Notes under the pieces: generated by a model
Told to the model about the DNA's origin: nothing
Databases searched by the model: none
Seen by the model: only the letters and a program-made list of their open reading frames with translations
In this document: piece after piece, positions 1 through 9,239 of the stretch
Position numbering within the stretch: position 1 is the stretch's first letter
Layout: each line of letters begins with the position of its first letter
Program-made: the position numbers and the translations under genes
Origin: Porogramme epimiltina
Taxonomy: Eukaryota; Basidiomycota; Agaricomycetes; Polyporales; Polyporaceae
Assembly: GCA_900155495.1 (NCBI GenBank)
Contig: FTLJ01000269.1
Span: 1-25,193, forward strand
Direction of reading: 5' to 3'
Length of the DNA: 25,193 bases

Positions 1-2110
1 TGGTGGCGGGGGCTACAGAGGGGCTGACAGGTTGTGCCCAGATCCAGCACAGCTACAGTCCGTACAGGCACGCCGGGCGACGGGCGGATGCACATAGCGC
101 AGGGGGCACCACACGCCGCCGCCGTTATACACGCCAACGGCGTAGAGATGACGTAGGAGCGGGGTGCTTGGAAGAGATTGTGGCTGCTGCTGAGTCGCCG
201 GGGCCGAACGCCGCCGTAGTAGGGCGGCGTGCAGACACGCCACCGCGCCGCCCACGCCACGCGCTCGCCTCCGTGTGCTCGTCCTTGTCCTTCCCTCGCC
301 CTAGGACGCTCCGCGAGTACCGCAGCCCCCCTTTTCTTCGTCATAATCTTCACTCCCGCTCGTGCCCCTCAGACACACAGCGCGAGATGCACGCGGACGC
401 CAGGACGCCGTAGGTCGCGAGCATGGTCCGGGAGCCCGCCTCCCGCGCGCCATGCGCTTCGCCGCGTCGAGCATGGGCGGGGTGCCCTAAGGGCGGGCAG
501 GCGCGACCACAGCCGAAAGCAGCCCATAGTCGGCGTGTCCGTGCACGCGGCGGACGTAGGGCGCGCACGCACAGCGATGTGGTCCTTGCACACGCTCGGG
601 CGGTGCGCCCCCATCCCCGAGGAAGGCGGCTGCGCGTCGGCGCGAAGATCGTCGCGGGGAACGGGGCGGGCCGAAAAAGGAAGCCGGGCGGCCTTCGGGG
701 TGCGCTCGCCGCTGTGCTGCATCGCCAACTGCCTCGCACGGATCTGGGATGCGAAGCCCCCCAGATGGGCGGGGAACGCGAAGAGCGGGGGGCGGCAGGG
801 GCGGGCGGGGGCAACAAGGGGGCCTTGACGGGTAGTTGTGGTGATCACATCCAGCACAGCCATGATGCATACGGGCGTGCTGGGAGAAGAACGGGGACAT
901 GGTAACAGCGACGGACGATTGGAGCAGAGATCGCGCAAATGCGTGGCACACAGCGCCGCGAGGCACAGCGAGTTGGCATTGCGCGCGCCAGCAGGGCGGG
1001 GAAGACCGTCGAGGAGTGCTTGTATGCGTCTGCTGCTGAGTCGCGGGGGCTAAATTCCGTGTTGCGCTCGTGTTACGCGGGCGGCCTGCGTCGCGCGCCC
1101 GAGTCCTTGTTTGGCCCCTTGTCCCCTTCTCCTGCGAGGATGTGTCGCGGGTACCGTAGCGCTCCATGCTCCTTCAGACGTTGCTGCTGAGTCACCAGAG
1201 ACAAACGCCGCGCTGCGTGCGCCCGCGCTCGGTCCTTGTCCGTGTCCTTGTCCCCTTCTCCCGTGAGGACGTGTCGCGAGTACCGCAGCGCTCCTGGCTC
1301 CGTCGGACCCCTCGCGCCCCAGGTGACGCGTTTGGTCGCTAGCCGCTAAGGAGTATACAAACATGACCAGGCGCGTGATGGGGGGCGCGCGTCGGGACCG
1401 TCGGTGTGTCCGGGCGCGGGTGGCGGGCGGTCGGCCGAGCGCATTCAGAGAGGGCGCGGACGCTGGGATCCCTCAGGCGGCCTCGGGCTTGTCTGCCTGC
1501 ACGCGCCGAGGCGCGGAAGTCACTTAGACACCGTTCGGGCGCAGAGCGCGCGATGGGGCTCCGACGCTGCCGCCCCTCGAGGGGAGAGAAGCCGTGCCCG
1601 GATGCGGAAGTCGGAGGCGGAGACGTGTGGACACTGACGCTTTGAAGACTGTACCACATAGACCGAGCACCGGACGGCCGTCGGTGCTACGGCGCGCGTC
1701 GGGTGCTCGAGCGCGCCGCCGCATCTCCGTGTGCGGAAGATTGGGACTCCGCGCGCAGGCGAGCAAAAGCAGAGCGGAGGCACGGGTGGGTGGCCTGATT
1801 GAGCAGCACAGGGGCGCGCGCGGAAGCTTGGGACGTCGACGCGCCCCTTGGATCTTGGACGGCCGTGCCACATAGATCGAGCCTGGATGGAAGGACGGCC
1901 GTTGGGGCTGGGGCGCGCGCCGAGCGTTTGAGAGTCCAGGCGTATCTATCCCTGAGGAATGTCAGAATTCGGCGGTCGGGCGAGCAGGGCAGGGCAGACG
2001 CACACGTAGTCGGGCGGGCGGGGGGACTTCGACCATGGCCAACGGCCAAGGATACCACGCGGCGAGCGGTGGCTCCGGCCCCCGACATAGGCCCTCCATG
2101 CTTCAAAGCT
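1..2110. repeat. GC-rich repeat block R1, left copy
   Basis: This is a GC-rich block that I do not think codes for protein. From about 405 to 2110 it matches 9240-11010 in the same orientation. For example, the stretch around 533-790 reads almost the same as 9480-9770, and 1440-2110 follows 10345-11010. Bases 1-400 carry related modules and probably belong to the same family, with the left end outside the window. Long open frames on both strands come from the high GC content; they shift frame between the two copies. No reverse transcriptase, integrase or transposase motif was seen in any frame. It could be a non-autonomous element or a degraded satellite-like repeat. Confidence 0.75.
1024..1303. 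repeat. Imperfect tandem pair of ~140-bp modules
   Basis: Two adjoining modules, about 1024-1165 and 1181-1303, share the same order of landmarks: TGCTGCTGAGTC at the left, a TCCTTGTCCCCTTCTCC core, and GTACCGYAGCGCTCC at the right. A more diverged module lies at 180-330, where TGCTGCTGAGTCGCC is followed by TCCTTGTCCTTCCCTCGCCC and GAGTACCGCAGC. The same pair appears in the other R1 copy at 9945-10214. Confidence 0.6.
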
Positions 2111-2167
2111 TCCTAGCTCGTGGTGCGCGTATGGGAATTTTTGTCGAGGGGAAAGGCATGTGGCGCA

Positions 2168-2271
2168 TGTGACAGGCAACCGACATCCTACCTTTTCCGC
2201 GGTTTCAAGCCTTTTCTGTGGCGCGAAAGGCTTGAACCGCGGGAAATGTAGGATGTCGGTTGCCTGTCACA
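2168..2271. repeat. Long imperfect hairpin
   Basis: Arms of about 46 bases (2168-2214 and 2226-2271) pair with each other around an 11-base loop. The outer 25 or so bases of each arm match without a break. The inner part has two or three mismatches and one bulge. The hairpin is absent from the homologous place in the right-hand unit, where 1.1 kb of other sequence sits. It could be a foldback element, a small-RNA precursor, or an inverted repeat made during the rearrangement. I saw no clear target-site duplication. Confidence 0.8.
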
Positions 2272-2309
2272 CTCCTGTCCCCGCGGAATAAATGTTTGTA
2301 TGCCCGCCG

Positions 2310-3188
2310 TGCAACACAATAGGGTCGGATTCATCATCTGCTCGCGCGCCCGCTCCAAGGTTCGATGAGATTGCAATGACGTACGCATCGCGTCAACAAA
2401 TTCAAAGTTATTGCTGAAAAAGATGCTGTAGAGGCGACCAAGACAGCACAACGCTAAGTCAGAAGAAAATTCCATGATGACATTGATAGCCATTCAATAG
2501 CCTCGGAGACCAAGTATCCCAGCAGACACACAAGCACATCACAGGATACACCATCTCAAGCTGTGGATGCAAGTACATATGTAGGATTAGGGCACAGAAT
2601 GAGCAACGGTGCTTGCTATCGGCAGAACATAGGGATACGTGGACAGAGAAGCGAATCATAGGGATGATGTCCGAGCCAGATCATGACATGCGTCCGGGAA
2701 GGTGTTGAGTATATCGGCAAGAGTCTGGGGAACAAAGCGAGCACAGGAAGTGTGGGGGTACGGAGAAGTGAGGTTGCCGAGCTCGAGTGTTGACGCGGAC
2801 GTGGTGGCTCGAGAATAAGGAGACATAGCATAGGCGCCGGTCCGCAGCTGCTGACATGCCCATTTCAAACACAAGTCTTCGTAGCAAAGTTCCGTACAGC
2901 ATTCAATAACAAAGTCCGTATAGTATACGTTTATTAGGTTGGCACGTGTGGAACATGTTGGTAAGAGCGTATATGCAAGAAAACTAGGGAGTGTTCTACA
3001 CTTTTGACTAACTTGAAAGTAACGTGAAAGCATGACGACAGGATTATTCAAGGCAAGTCTACGATAGGACGACATACTGTATATGACGCGAGATAATAAA
3101 GAAATGTATTTAACAGGATGAGGCGCTATTACAGCATGATGAGCTGACTCATATCCTATGGGGTGAACATCAGCACGTCTGGTTCACT
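2310..3188. other. Spacer 3' of metacaspase copy A, with conserved block
   Basis: This spacer lies past the stop codon of the left metacaspase copy and matches 12130-12997. Most of it differs from its partner by scattered substitutions and small indels. Bases 2826-3004 differ from 12671-12849 at one position only (G at 2929, A at 12774). Outside that block neither strand keeps the same open frame in both copies. The block may be a 3' UTR, a non-coding RNA, part of a small coding exon, or a gene-conversion tract. Confidence 0.6.
2656..3075 (-). CDS. Doubtful small ORF over the conserved block
   Basis: This 139-codon frame begins MSSYRRLALNNPVVMLSRYF and includes a Cys-rich middle (KCRTLPSFLAYTLL, then IECCTELCYEDLCLKWACQQ). 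The right-hand copy (12522-12917) keeps the same frame through this part. A 3-base indel there is in frame, and the single change inside the conserved block is synonymous (AAC to AAT). After about residue 90 a 4-base indel puts the two copies in different frames, so the C-terminal part is not conserved. I recognise no family. It may be a real small gene or exon, or only a conserved 3' region of the metacaspase transcript. Confidence 0.2.
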   Translation of the reverse strand: MSSYRRLALNNPVVMLSRYFQVSQKCRTLPSFLAYTLLPTCSTRANLINVYYTDFVIECCTELCYEDLCLKWACQQLRTGAYAMSPYSRATTSASTLELGNLTSPYPHTSCARFVPQTLADILNTFPDACHDLARTSSL

Positions 3189-5272
3189 TCATCCATCGTC
3201 ACTAGTGCTCACGATTCGACTATTTCCACCTAGTTGTGGTTCGCAAGTGTTGACGAACTCGAGCGCGTTCAGAGGATGCTGCCCTAGTTCATGCCTGCCC
3301 TGAGCAGCTTCGACAGCCGTCGATGCTGCCGACGAGCCGCTCCCAACGGCTGAGCTCGCCCTCAACCCAGGCGGCGGCGAAGGATGCTTCCGCTTCCAGC
3401 TGAGCTTCTTCCACTGCCACAAGTCCTCGTGCGTACTCTCGCTGTGCCGGTACATTTTGTCCCTAACGAACTGTCAATACCATAAAAGAGGGTACACGAC
3501 AAAAAACTGACGCGAGGGCTTGAATGAACTCGCCAATAGGCTGGTAGGGATCGATTTCTGAATACCAGTGCCCATGGGCATCTGCTATGAATGTGTGGAA
3601 GGAGAAGAAACGCACCCAGAGATTCGATGAGCCACTGTGTCGAAAAGGCAGTGATCAGCGTGCGCTCAGGGTATATCTGGAGCTGCCTTACCTGGGTGAA
3701 CGAACTCTTCTTAGGCTCCCACGTCAGTTGCGAGTCCCTGCATGACGCAATCGACAGCTTCGAGACACGCACGTCAGCTTTCGAACGTGACCAAGGTGTG
3801 CGTCCAAATACGCACCACAGTAGCACCAGCCGCCGGTCTCTCTCCAACGTCACAGAGCCCGTTGCACATCTGGATCGACGTCGGCGACGAGCACCGCGGT
3901 CCGAACTCCGTGTCCCCCGGAGACAGTGACCCTTTCACCACCGGTGCTAGGCTCAACTGCGGCTTCACAGATGCCCGCGGGCTCCTGACGGGAAAACGCC
4001 GCCGCTTCGAGCCGTCCTCTCTGTCCGCGATGTCGGCCGACTTGTTGAACACTTCCACTTTGTCCTCGCTCACTCGCCTCCGTTGGTATATCTGCACATT
4101 GCACGCAGAGTTCTCTGCAAACACGTAGGTTAACGTATAAGCCCGAGTATCGATCTTGCGTACATGGTCATACATGGACTCACCTCGACCAGGCGGTGCA
4201 GACGAGCCCCCCTCATCCTTATCTGCATTCCCGTGCTTCTTCCCGATAACCCGTACATCCGCGTTCGTCATCTCTGCGTGCGCCCACAAAGTCAGTCTCC
4301 ACTCTTTCGGAACCTTCCCCGTAGCAGCATCCCCGGCCTGTAATGTAAACTCACCTCTGCTGTTCCTCCGCCACGGATAGTAGATGTTGTTGCACAGGTA
4401 ATGATCGAGATTGAGCAGCGTCTCCGAATGGCTCGCGTCGAAGATGGCTGTCAGATGTGCGCCGACGGGAAGTGGGTCGACGAGACGCTTGCGAAGCTCG
4501 TTGTCGAGGATCATGCGCTTTTTTATAGTCTTAACGTCCGCTCCCATGTGCCGTGCAGCAGCATGATCGACAGGCACGAGGACTGTGGACAAAGAGTGTA
4601 AGGGTGGGATGAGCTGCGCGTCGCGTGGGGGCAGGGGCGAGATCGGAGCAGAGACAGAGCGCGGGTGACTCACATTTGTCGAAACCATCGTCTTCCTCCA
4701 TTGTCGGACACTCGACTTGACCAGCGTGGCCAGAGTCTATGGACACAGCTATGGTGAGCATCAAGAAGAACCGGGACACAACGTGGGAGATGTGGCCTTG
4801 CTTGATCCTCCACGCATGCCACAAAACAAGAAAAACAAGACTTACAGAAGAAGACATATCTGCTCCCTTCCTGCGCTCCCCGCACGAGCTTGCGTATCTG
4901 ATAAAGCTATCCCATGACATTGGTACTCGATTTGCACAAGGTGAAGATAAAGCGGACGTACTATGTTCGCCCTTGTCGGTACCAGATCCTCCGGTGTACA
5001 CTCCTCATCCAGCATCATCATGATATTCTCCAAGGCATAGCCATACTTGGCTGAGCTACCATTGAGAGGCAGGAGGTGCGGGGAGCGAGGGGGAAGACTC
5101 ACAGATAAGGAGCTCGCGGAATTCTTTCGTGTCGGCTTGCGCGCGACGGAGCGGGGGGTACTCAGAGTCTGGTTCCGCACCCGAGTAGTTGATACCGATC
5201 AGAAGCGCAACCTTGGGGGGAATGCTTCGGTCTTGGGGAGCTATGCGGAGCTTCGAGAAGGGGCGGGCCCAT
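3189..5272 (-). pseudogene. Metacaspase-like paralogue A (catalytic Cys lost, start broken)
   Basis: This is the left copy of a type I metacaspase (peptidase C14, caspase-like fold). Exons I can place are 5272-5103, 5050-4962, 4906-4846, 4736-4674 and 4582-4355, followed by 3' exons to a stop at 3189-3191. They give the p20 strand VALLIGINYSGAE, PTRANI, and FFYSGHAGQVECP with the catalytic His at 4728-4726. The catalytic site reads FDASHSE instead of DSCHSG, so the Cys is Ser (codon 4433-4431). Compared with copy B, about 20 bases are missing right after the ATG, which shifts frame. A 48-base in-frame segment is also missing in exon 5, and homology to B stops at the ATG, so its promoter is gone. 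The F-box gene ends only 78 bases upstream on the same strand. Exon 2 onward stays open, so it could still be translated from another start as a pseudoprotease. I call it a pseudogene, with that caveat. Confidence 0.8.
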
Positions 5273-5350
5273 ATTGCCCCTGTCCAGCAAAAAGGAGTAA
5301 TTTCAGCAAATAGTCAACATCACATTCGTCCCTTAGCGATGTCCATGGTA

Positions 5351-6746
5351 TCACAGAAGTTGATACGTACCACTGCTATGTTGAACATCAAACATTATAC
5401 AGCTATCCTTCAAGCTGGGCGGGACGTACATTGACCACCACCTGTTGCCGTATCCTCTATCGACATCGTCCGTAAGTGTGATTTTGATTTTGACAAAGCC
5501 ATCTAATCTTTCTCTCAATTCCCACACTTCATTTAACAGATAATTTCGAGGAACGCTTCTGAGGACTGCACCAGCTGGTGCGGTGCGGGGTAAGAGCGTA
5601 AGGTGTATTGATCTCGGCCTCGAAGGCAGCAGCACGTAGCAAATTTGGGAGATGAAACCAAAATCACTAATACTTTGTCGTCTATCATCCCAGTGTATTC
5701 TTGCATGAACGCTCTGTAGAGAGCATTGAGAGACGAAAAGAGAAACGCAATCTGGCAAAGTTATCGGTCCTGAAATGGGCGTGGTGAATGACATAGTTCA
5801 GGCCTGAGTACCCGAAATCTAGAACAGACATACTTGAGTGCCCCGGCTTGTACCACACTCTGAAATCTAGATGTACTTGTACGAGTTTACCGAATGCACC
5901 TCTCGGAGGGAAGTTGGCTTCTTCCACGAGGCCTCCCTACGTAAGATGACTGTTAAGAACAGTCCGACACACCAAAAATAATAGCCAGTATTGCTGTACC
6001 TCTATGCCCAAAAATTTGAGGTTTGGACAAACATTAGAAGGAAGAGTGAGGCCCAATTTCTTGTGCTCTCGCTCGGAAATGCGACGCTTGATAGTCACGT
6101 AGCCCATGGTAAGGTGTGACAACAGAGGAAGGCTCCATATAAGGCACAAAAGGTCCGATGCCGTATCGAAGATGTTGTGATAGAGTACCAGGGAAGACAA
6201 TTTGTCGGGCAAATACATGGTGACGATGAGACCATGAATCCGCGGAGAACGCCAGTCGACTAATGTCAGCACGACCTTTCTCAAGTTGGCTAAGGAACGC
6301 GACCATGGCCTTGGCCCAATCGCACTCCCAACAGGTATGTGTTTGTCTGCATGAATGGAACCGATAGTGAGGGTAGACACTAAGGAGTCGAAGGCTGGAT
6401 TTTGGAGGGCCATCCGGGCCAAGGCATATAAGGGGTTGGGAGTCGCCTGGGAGAGAAGGAGCTGGGGATGGCTGAAGAGGTGGTACTGACTACGATGTCT
6501 CCAGCCACGACAGACGAGGGCGCAACTACGGAGGGTAGTATAACATGCTGGGAAGGTGCCTGCCTGTTCATTGTTCACGCTCACCCAATCGATGACATCA
6601 TTCCATATGTCTTCCGGAATACGATTGGAGTTGAAGGATTCGAGTACCGTGCCCTTGACAACGCTCGATTGCCCGGGTATTATCGATAGTTCCTGAGGGA
6701 GCTCCTCGGGAGTTCTCCCATCATCTACCGTCCCTCGACTATCCAT
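5351..6746 (-). CDS. F-box domain protein
   Basis: The predicted protein is of the agaricomycete F-box type, likely a substrate-recognition subunit of an SCF ubiquitin ligase; the substrate is unknown. Three exons fit: 6746-6000, 5936-5834 and 5769-5351, with GT-AG introns of 63 and 64 bases (GTACAG...GTAG and GTATGT...TTCAG) and matching phases. The product is about 422 residues. The F-box lies near residues 42-92 (NRIPEDIWNDVIDWV, then LRSCALVCRGWRHRSQYHLF). Later segments such as LSSLVLYHNIF and CPNLKFLGIE look like the irregular leucine-rich strands usual in this family. I chose the ATG at 6746 (MDSRG); an in-frame ATG at 6800 would add 18 residues. It stands alone and lies upstream of metacaspase copy A on the same strand. 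The family is highly variable in mushrooms, so a specific role cannot be assigned. Confidence 0.8.
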
Positions 6747-6800
6747 GGCGCCTGAATCAGAGCTTCTCAAACTGGCGTGAGGATGACTAGAGGCGAGCAA

Positions 6801-7663
6801 GACGAGTGTTGCAGTGAGAGTCGATGAGAGTAAGATGATCGATAACTCAGAGTATGGTGAGCAAGCATACAGGTCAGCTCCCCAAGCGCCTGGTTAGGTC
6901 AGCCAACTTGAAACACGGGACCCTCAACAGCATCCAGGTCCGGAGGTATGTCACATATTGAAGGTAAAAATAAGAAGCTCCAGGCTGCCTTGGATTGAAG
7001 GAGTTCCATGTTTGTGTCAGCCGGGAGGCTCACAACCTCGGTACGAAAGCTCCTAGGTAAAAAGCATCTTTCCAGATCAGAGGTTCCGATTCTACGTAGT
7101 AGATGATGGCAGCAGACTCAGAAGACCGGTTCGAGGCCTGGTCAGAGGGGTTTGAAGCTGAGCATAGCGGTGTCGTCGCTTCGACCGTGACAGTTTGCGT
7201 CACTGACGGTCCTTCAAAACAAGTTACATACAGGTGTATGATAGTGCATGTCTTGAACAGACAAGAATTGCCTCTCGCCCAGGAATAAGACGAATAAGCC
7301 CACCAGGGTCAGGCCGTGCGGGACGTTCGTTCGACGGCACTTCATACTAAAAACACAATATATTTACTACTCTACTTAACACGTCGTACATGAACGAGCT
7401 CAATCGGTTACGGTAATGCTAGGACCGGCGACAGACGGACGCTGCTGCGACAAGAACATGAACTAATGGACTATATGGGATATCGGGGTGAAGGAATGGA
7501 GGAGATCGGCACACGTTGCACCGCAGTGACGGGAGGTAAGGATGTGGAGTGTAACTGCATCGGATGACGCATGTGCCGCGGCTCAAGGGTGGGTGCAGGA
7601 GAGCGAGGAAGAATGCACGCAACCATAGGAGAAAGACGTACAAGGGGGTGTTGCGGCGCACTA
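6801..7663. other. Intergenic region, no gene seen
   Basis: Upstream side of the F-box gene. The longest plus-strand frame (7103-7288, 61 codons, acidic start MMAADSEDRFEAW) matches nothing I recognise and has no clear partner exons. Bases 7330-7400 are AT-rich. I see no tRNA or repeat structure here. Confidence 0.4.
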
Positions 7664-7930
7664 CTACCCACCAATACAACGCCAGGTGCCGCGGCCGGCG
7701 CAGCAGCCTCTGCCCCCGCGCAGCGACTTCTCTTCGTCTTCGTCGTCCTCATCTTCTCGCAGAGAAGGGGCCATGGATGGGTCAAAAAGATGTCGTTCTT
7801 CGCTACCGCCACTGGCCCCCCTCCCACTCTCGACGTGTCGCTCCTTCAGGTGTGCCCTGTCGTCCTCGCTGTCATCTCCCAAGGCGTCGACGGCTCTCTC
7901 CGCATTGTCCACCTTCCGCTTCGGGCTCTC
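7664..7930 (-). CDS. Possible acidic hypothetical ORF, perhaps a remnant
   Basis: The frame reads ESPKRKVDNAERAVDALGDD, then SEERHLFDPSMAPSL and the acidic run REDEDDEDEEKSL before stopping at 7664. The mix of basic and acidic patches looks more coding-like than the other frames here. Just upstream, in the same frame, 8002-7952 reads RPRREQAWQAAAEEAER, but the two parts are separated by two TAG stops in a GGTAGT-type low-complexity stretch of about 22 bases, too short for a normal intron. There is no ATG start. I recognise no family. It may be the tail of a low-complexity nuclear protein or a broken gene, or chance. Confidence 0.25.
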   Translation of the reverse strand, partial: ESPKRKVDNAERAVDALGDDSEDDRAHLKERHVESGRGASGGSEERHLFDPSMAPSLREDEDDEDEEKSLRGGRGCCAGRGTWRCIGG

Positions 7931-8194
7931 CTGCTGCCCCCGCTACCACTACCGCTCCGCCTCCTCCGCGGCCGCCTGCCACGCCTGCTCCCGGCGCGGG
8001 CGTCAGCCCTCCACCCCTCGGCCGACAGAGAAGCTGGAAAGTGAAGTGATGACCAACTGTGAGCGAGTGTGGAGAATGGGGCATGGAACGAGGTGCTTAC
8101 CAGTCTTAGAAGACAGGAAGGGCATGGCGACAGAGGAGAATAAAGCAAAACACCGCGACTAAGATGTCAGAGGGAAGAGATGAATCGGAAGGCC

Positions 8195-8252
8195 AGTCCA
8201 AAGCGCCCAAACGACGATGCCAGCAGGCATCGTCGTTTGGGCGCTTTGGACT
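8195..8252. repeat. Perfect 27-bp hairpin with 4-base loop
   Basis: Bases 8195-8221 are the exact reverse complement of 8226-8252, separated by AGCA. All 27 pairs are Watson-Crick. The arm begins AGTCCAAAGCGCCC. There is no T-run after it and the host is eukaryotic, so it is not a bacterial-type terminator. Candidates are a small-RNA hairpin, a very young foldback insertion, or a cloning or sequencing artefact. Confidence 0.85.
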
Positions 8253-8344
8253 TGTCGCTCACACTCTTCTCCTGGTCAGTACCTTGTCCACCTCTGATAC
8301 GTCCAAACTCACCAATCCCGCCGAAGGCGGGCGGTCACGCATCA

Positions 8345-8610
8345 GAAAAAAAACCAAATGCTATGTAGCGCAATGGACGCTATATAGCGCCCATAGCCCT
8401 GTAGCTACCCCCTCTCTGCTATATCATGCGCGCCAAGTGCCAAATAGCGCGCTATAGCGCACCATAGTGCAGGCTGAGCACACTATTGCACTCTATAGCT
8501 TTGGGGGTGTCTTATATAGTTCATTATAATACTATATTCTTCCTGGCACCGTCTTTATAGTGCACTACACTTCCAGGATAGCGCACTCATATAAATATAT
8601 TTGGGTGGGG
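8345..8610. repeat. Cluster of TAGCGC / ATAGTGCA motifs
   Basis: This AT-richer tract repeats a short partly palindromic word: TAGCGC occurs near 8366, 8385, 8445, 8455 and 8578, and ATAGTGCA near 8465 and 8556, with many CTATA steps between. Copies occur in both orientations (GCGCTATAGCGC-like pairing at 8445-8460). It looks like a decayed miniature inverted-repeat element or nested insertions. No ends or target-site duplication could be fixed. Confidence 0.45.
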
Positions 8611-8625
8611 TCATACATTGGGTAG

Positions 8626-8972
8626 CTACACGGCGACGATGAAGGAGGGGAGATAGAGACGACCGCCACTGCCCACCGTGCACGAAGCCCGGCAGCGCCG
8701 GACCCGTGCGGCGCTGCACGTGCGGTTGACTGTGCCTACCTCCGTGTACGTCTCCGTGAGAGTGTCGATGCCCGCGCCGCCCTCGGCGAACGCGCCCTTG
8801 ATGCGCTGCACGCATGTGTCGCACGACGGCACCATCGCGTTCGGCAGGGGCAGCCCGAGCGGGAGCTGGTAGGGGTAGAGGTCCGCCATGCTTGCGGCCT
8901 GCAGCGCGTTGACGTAGCAGTACGTGTCGGTGCTGTTCACCGCACACGTGGCGGTGCACATCACTGAGTATG
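8626..8972 (-). pseudogene. DUF7729-type secreted protein, 3' exon only
   Basis: Translation from about 8972 gives YSVMCTATCAVNSTDTYCYV, then YPYQLPLGLPLPNAMVPSC, CDTCVQRIKGAFAEGG and a C-terminus ending LYLPSFIVAV before the stop at 8626. The paired Cys, the YCYV motif and the YxYxLPLG...PSCxxC pattern are those of the C-terminal half of the fungal DUF7729 family, usually secreted or surface proteins. A 3' splice site fits at about 8973 (CCAAG) or 8964 (CTCAG). The N-terminal half of the domain and the signal peptide are absent. Upstream lies AT-rich sequence and then the start of repeat block R1. The gene therefore looks cut off by that insertion, unless a very long intron spans it. The family call comes from memory of the motif pattern. 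Confidence 0.6.
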
Positions 8973-9092
8973 CTTGGAGGCCGGTGTGATTTGAGGGGAG
9001 GGCAGATGGGTGGAAAGGTGGGGGCACGTGCGGGGCAAAATGACAGGAAGTTCCATATAAGTGTGGCTTAAGTGGACATATGTGAATCTCAG

Positions 9093-9217
9093 TTAACTGA
9101 AGTAAACAGGCGGCAAAGTAGCACACAGGGCCAAAATGTGACGTTCACCGGTTCAGTTAGTAATCCACACAAGTATGAGTTAATTTTGTAAGGACACCCC
9201 GTTCACTTGAAGTTAAA
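9093..9217. mobile_element. Candidate TTAA-ended miniature element
   Basis: TTAACTGAAGTAAAC at 9093-9107 and GTTCACTTGAAGTTAA at 9202-9217 form an imperfect inverted pair, 125 bases end to end, starting and ending in TTAA. The sequence between is AT-richer than its surroundings and noncoding. This could be a small non-autonomous DNA element with TTAA termini, as in piggyBac-like families, lying at the edge of R1. With short imperfect ends the call is weak. Confidence 0.3.
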
Positions 9218-9239
9218 TTGTGAACCCTCCGCGCGCTGT

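Noticed and set aside
7571..8044. Plus-strand 157-codon frame with hydrophobic segments
   Set aside because: Opposite the acidic minus-strand ORF; the leucine-rich look is the antisense of Glu/Asp/Lys codons and CT-rich DNA.
8195..8252. Bacterial-style intrinsic terminator
   Set aside because: No U-tract follows and the host is clearly eukaryotic.
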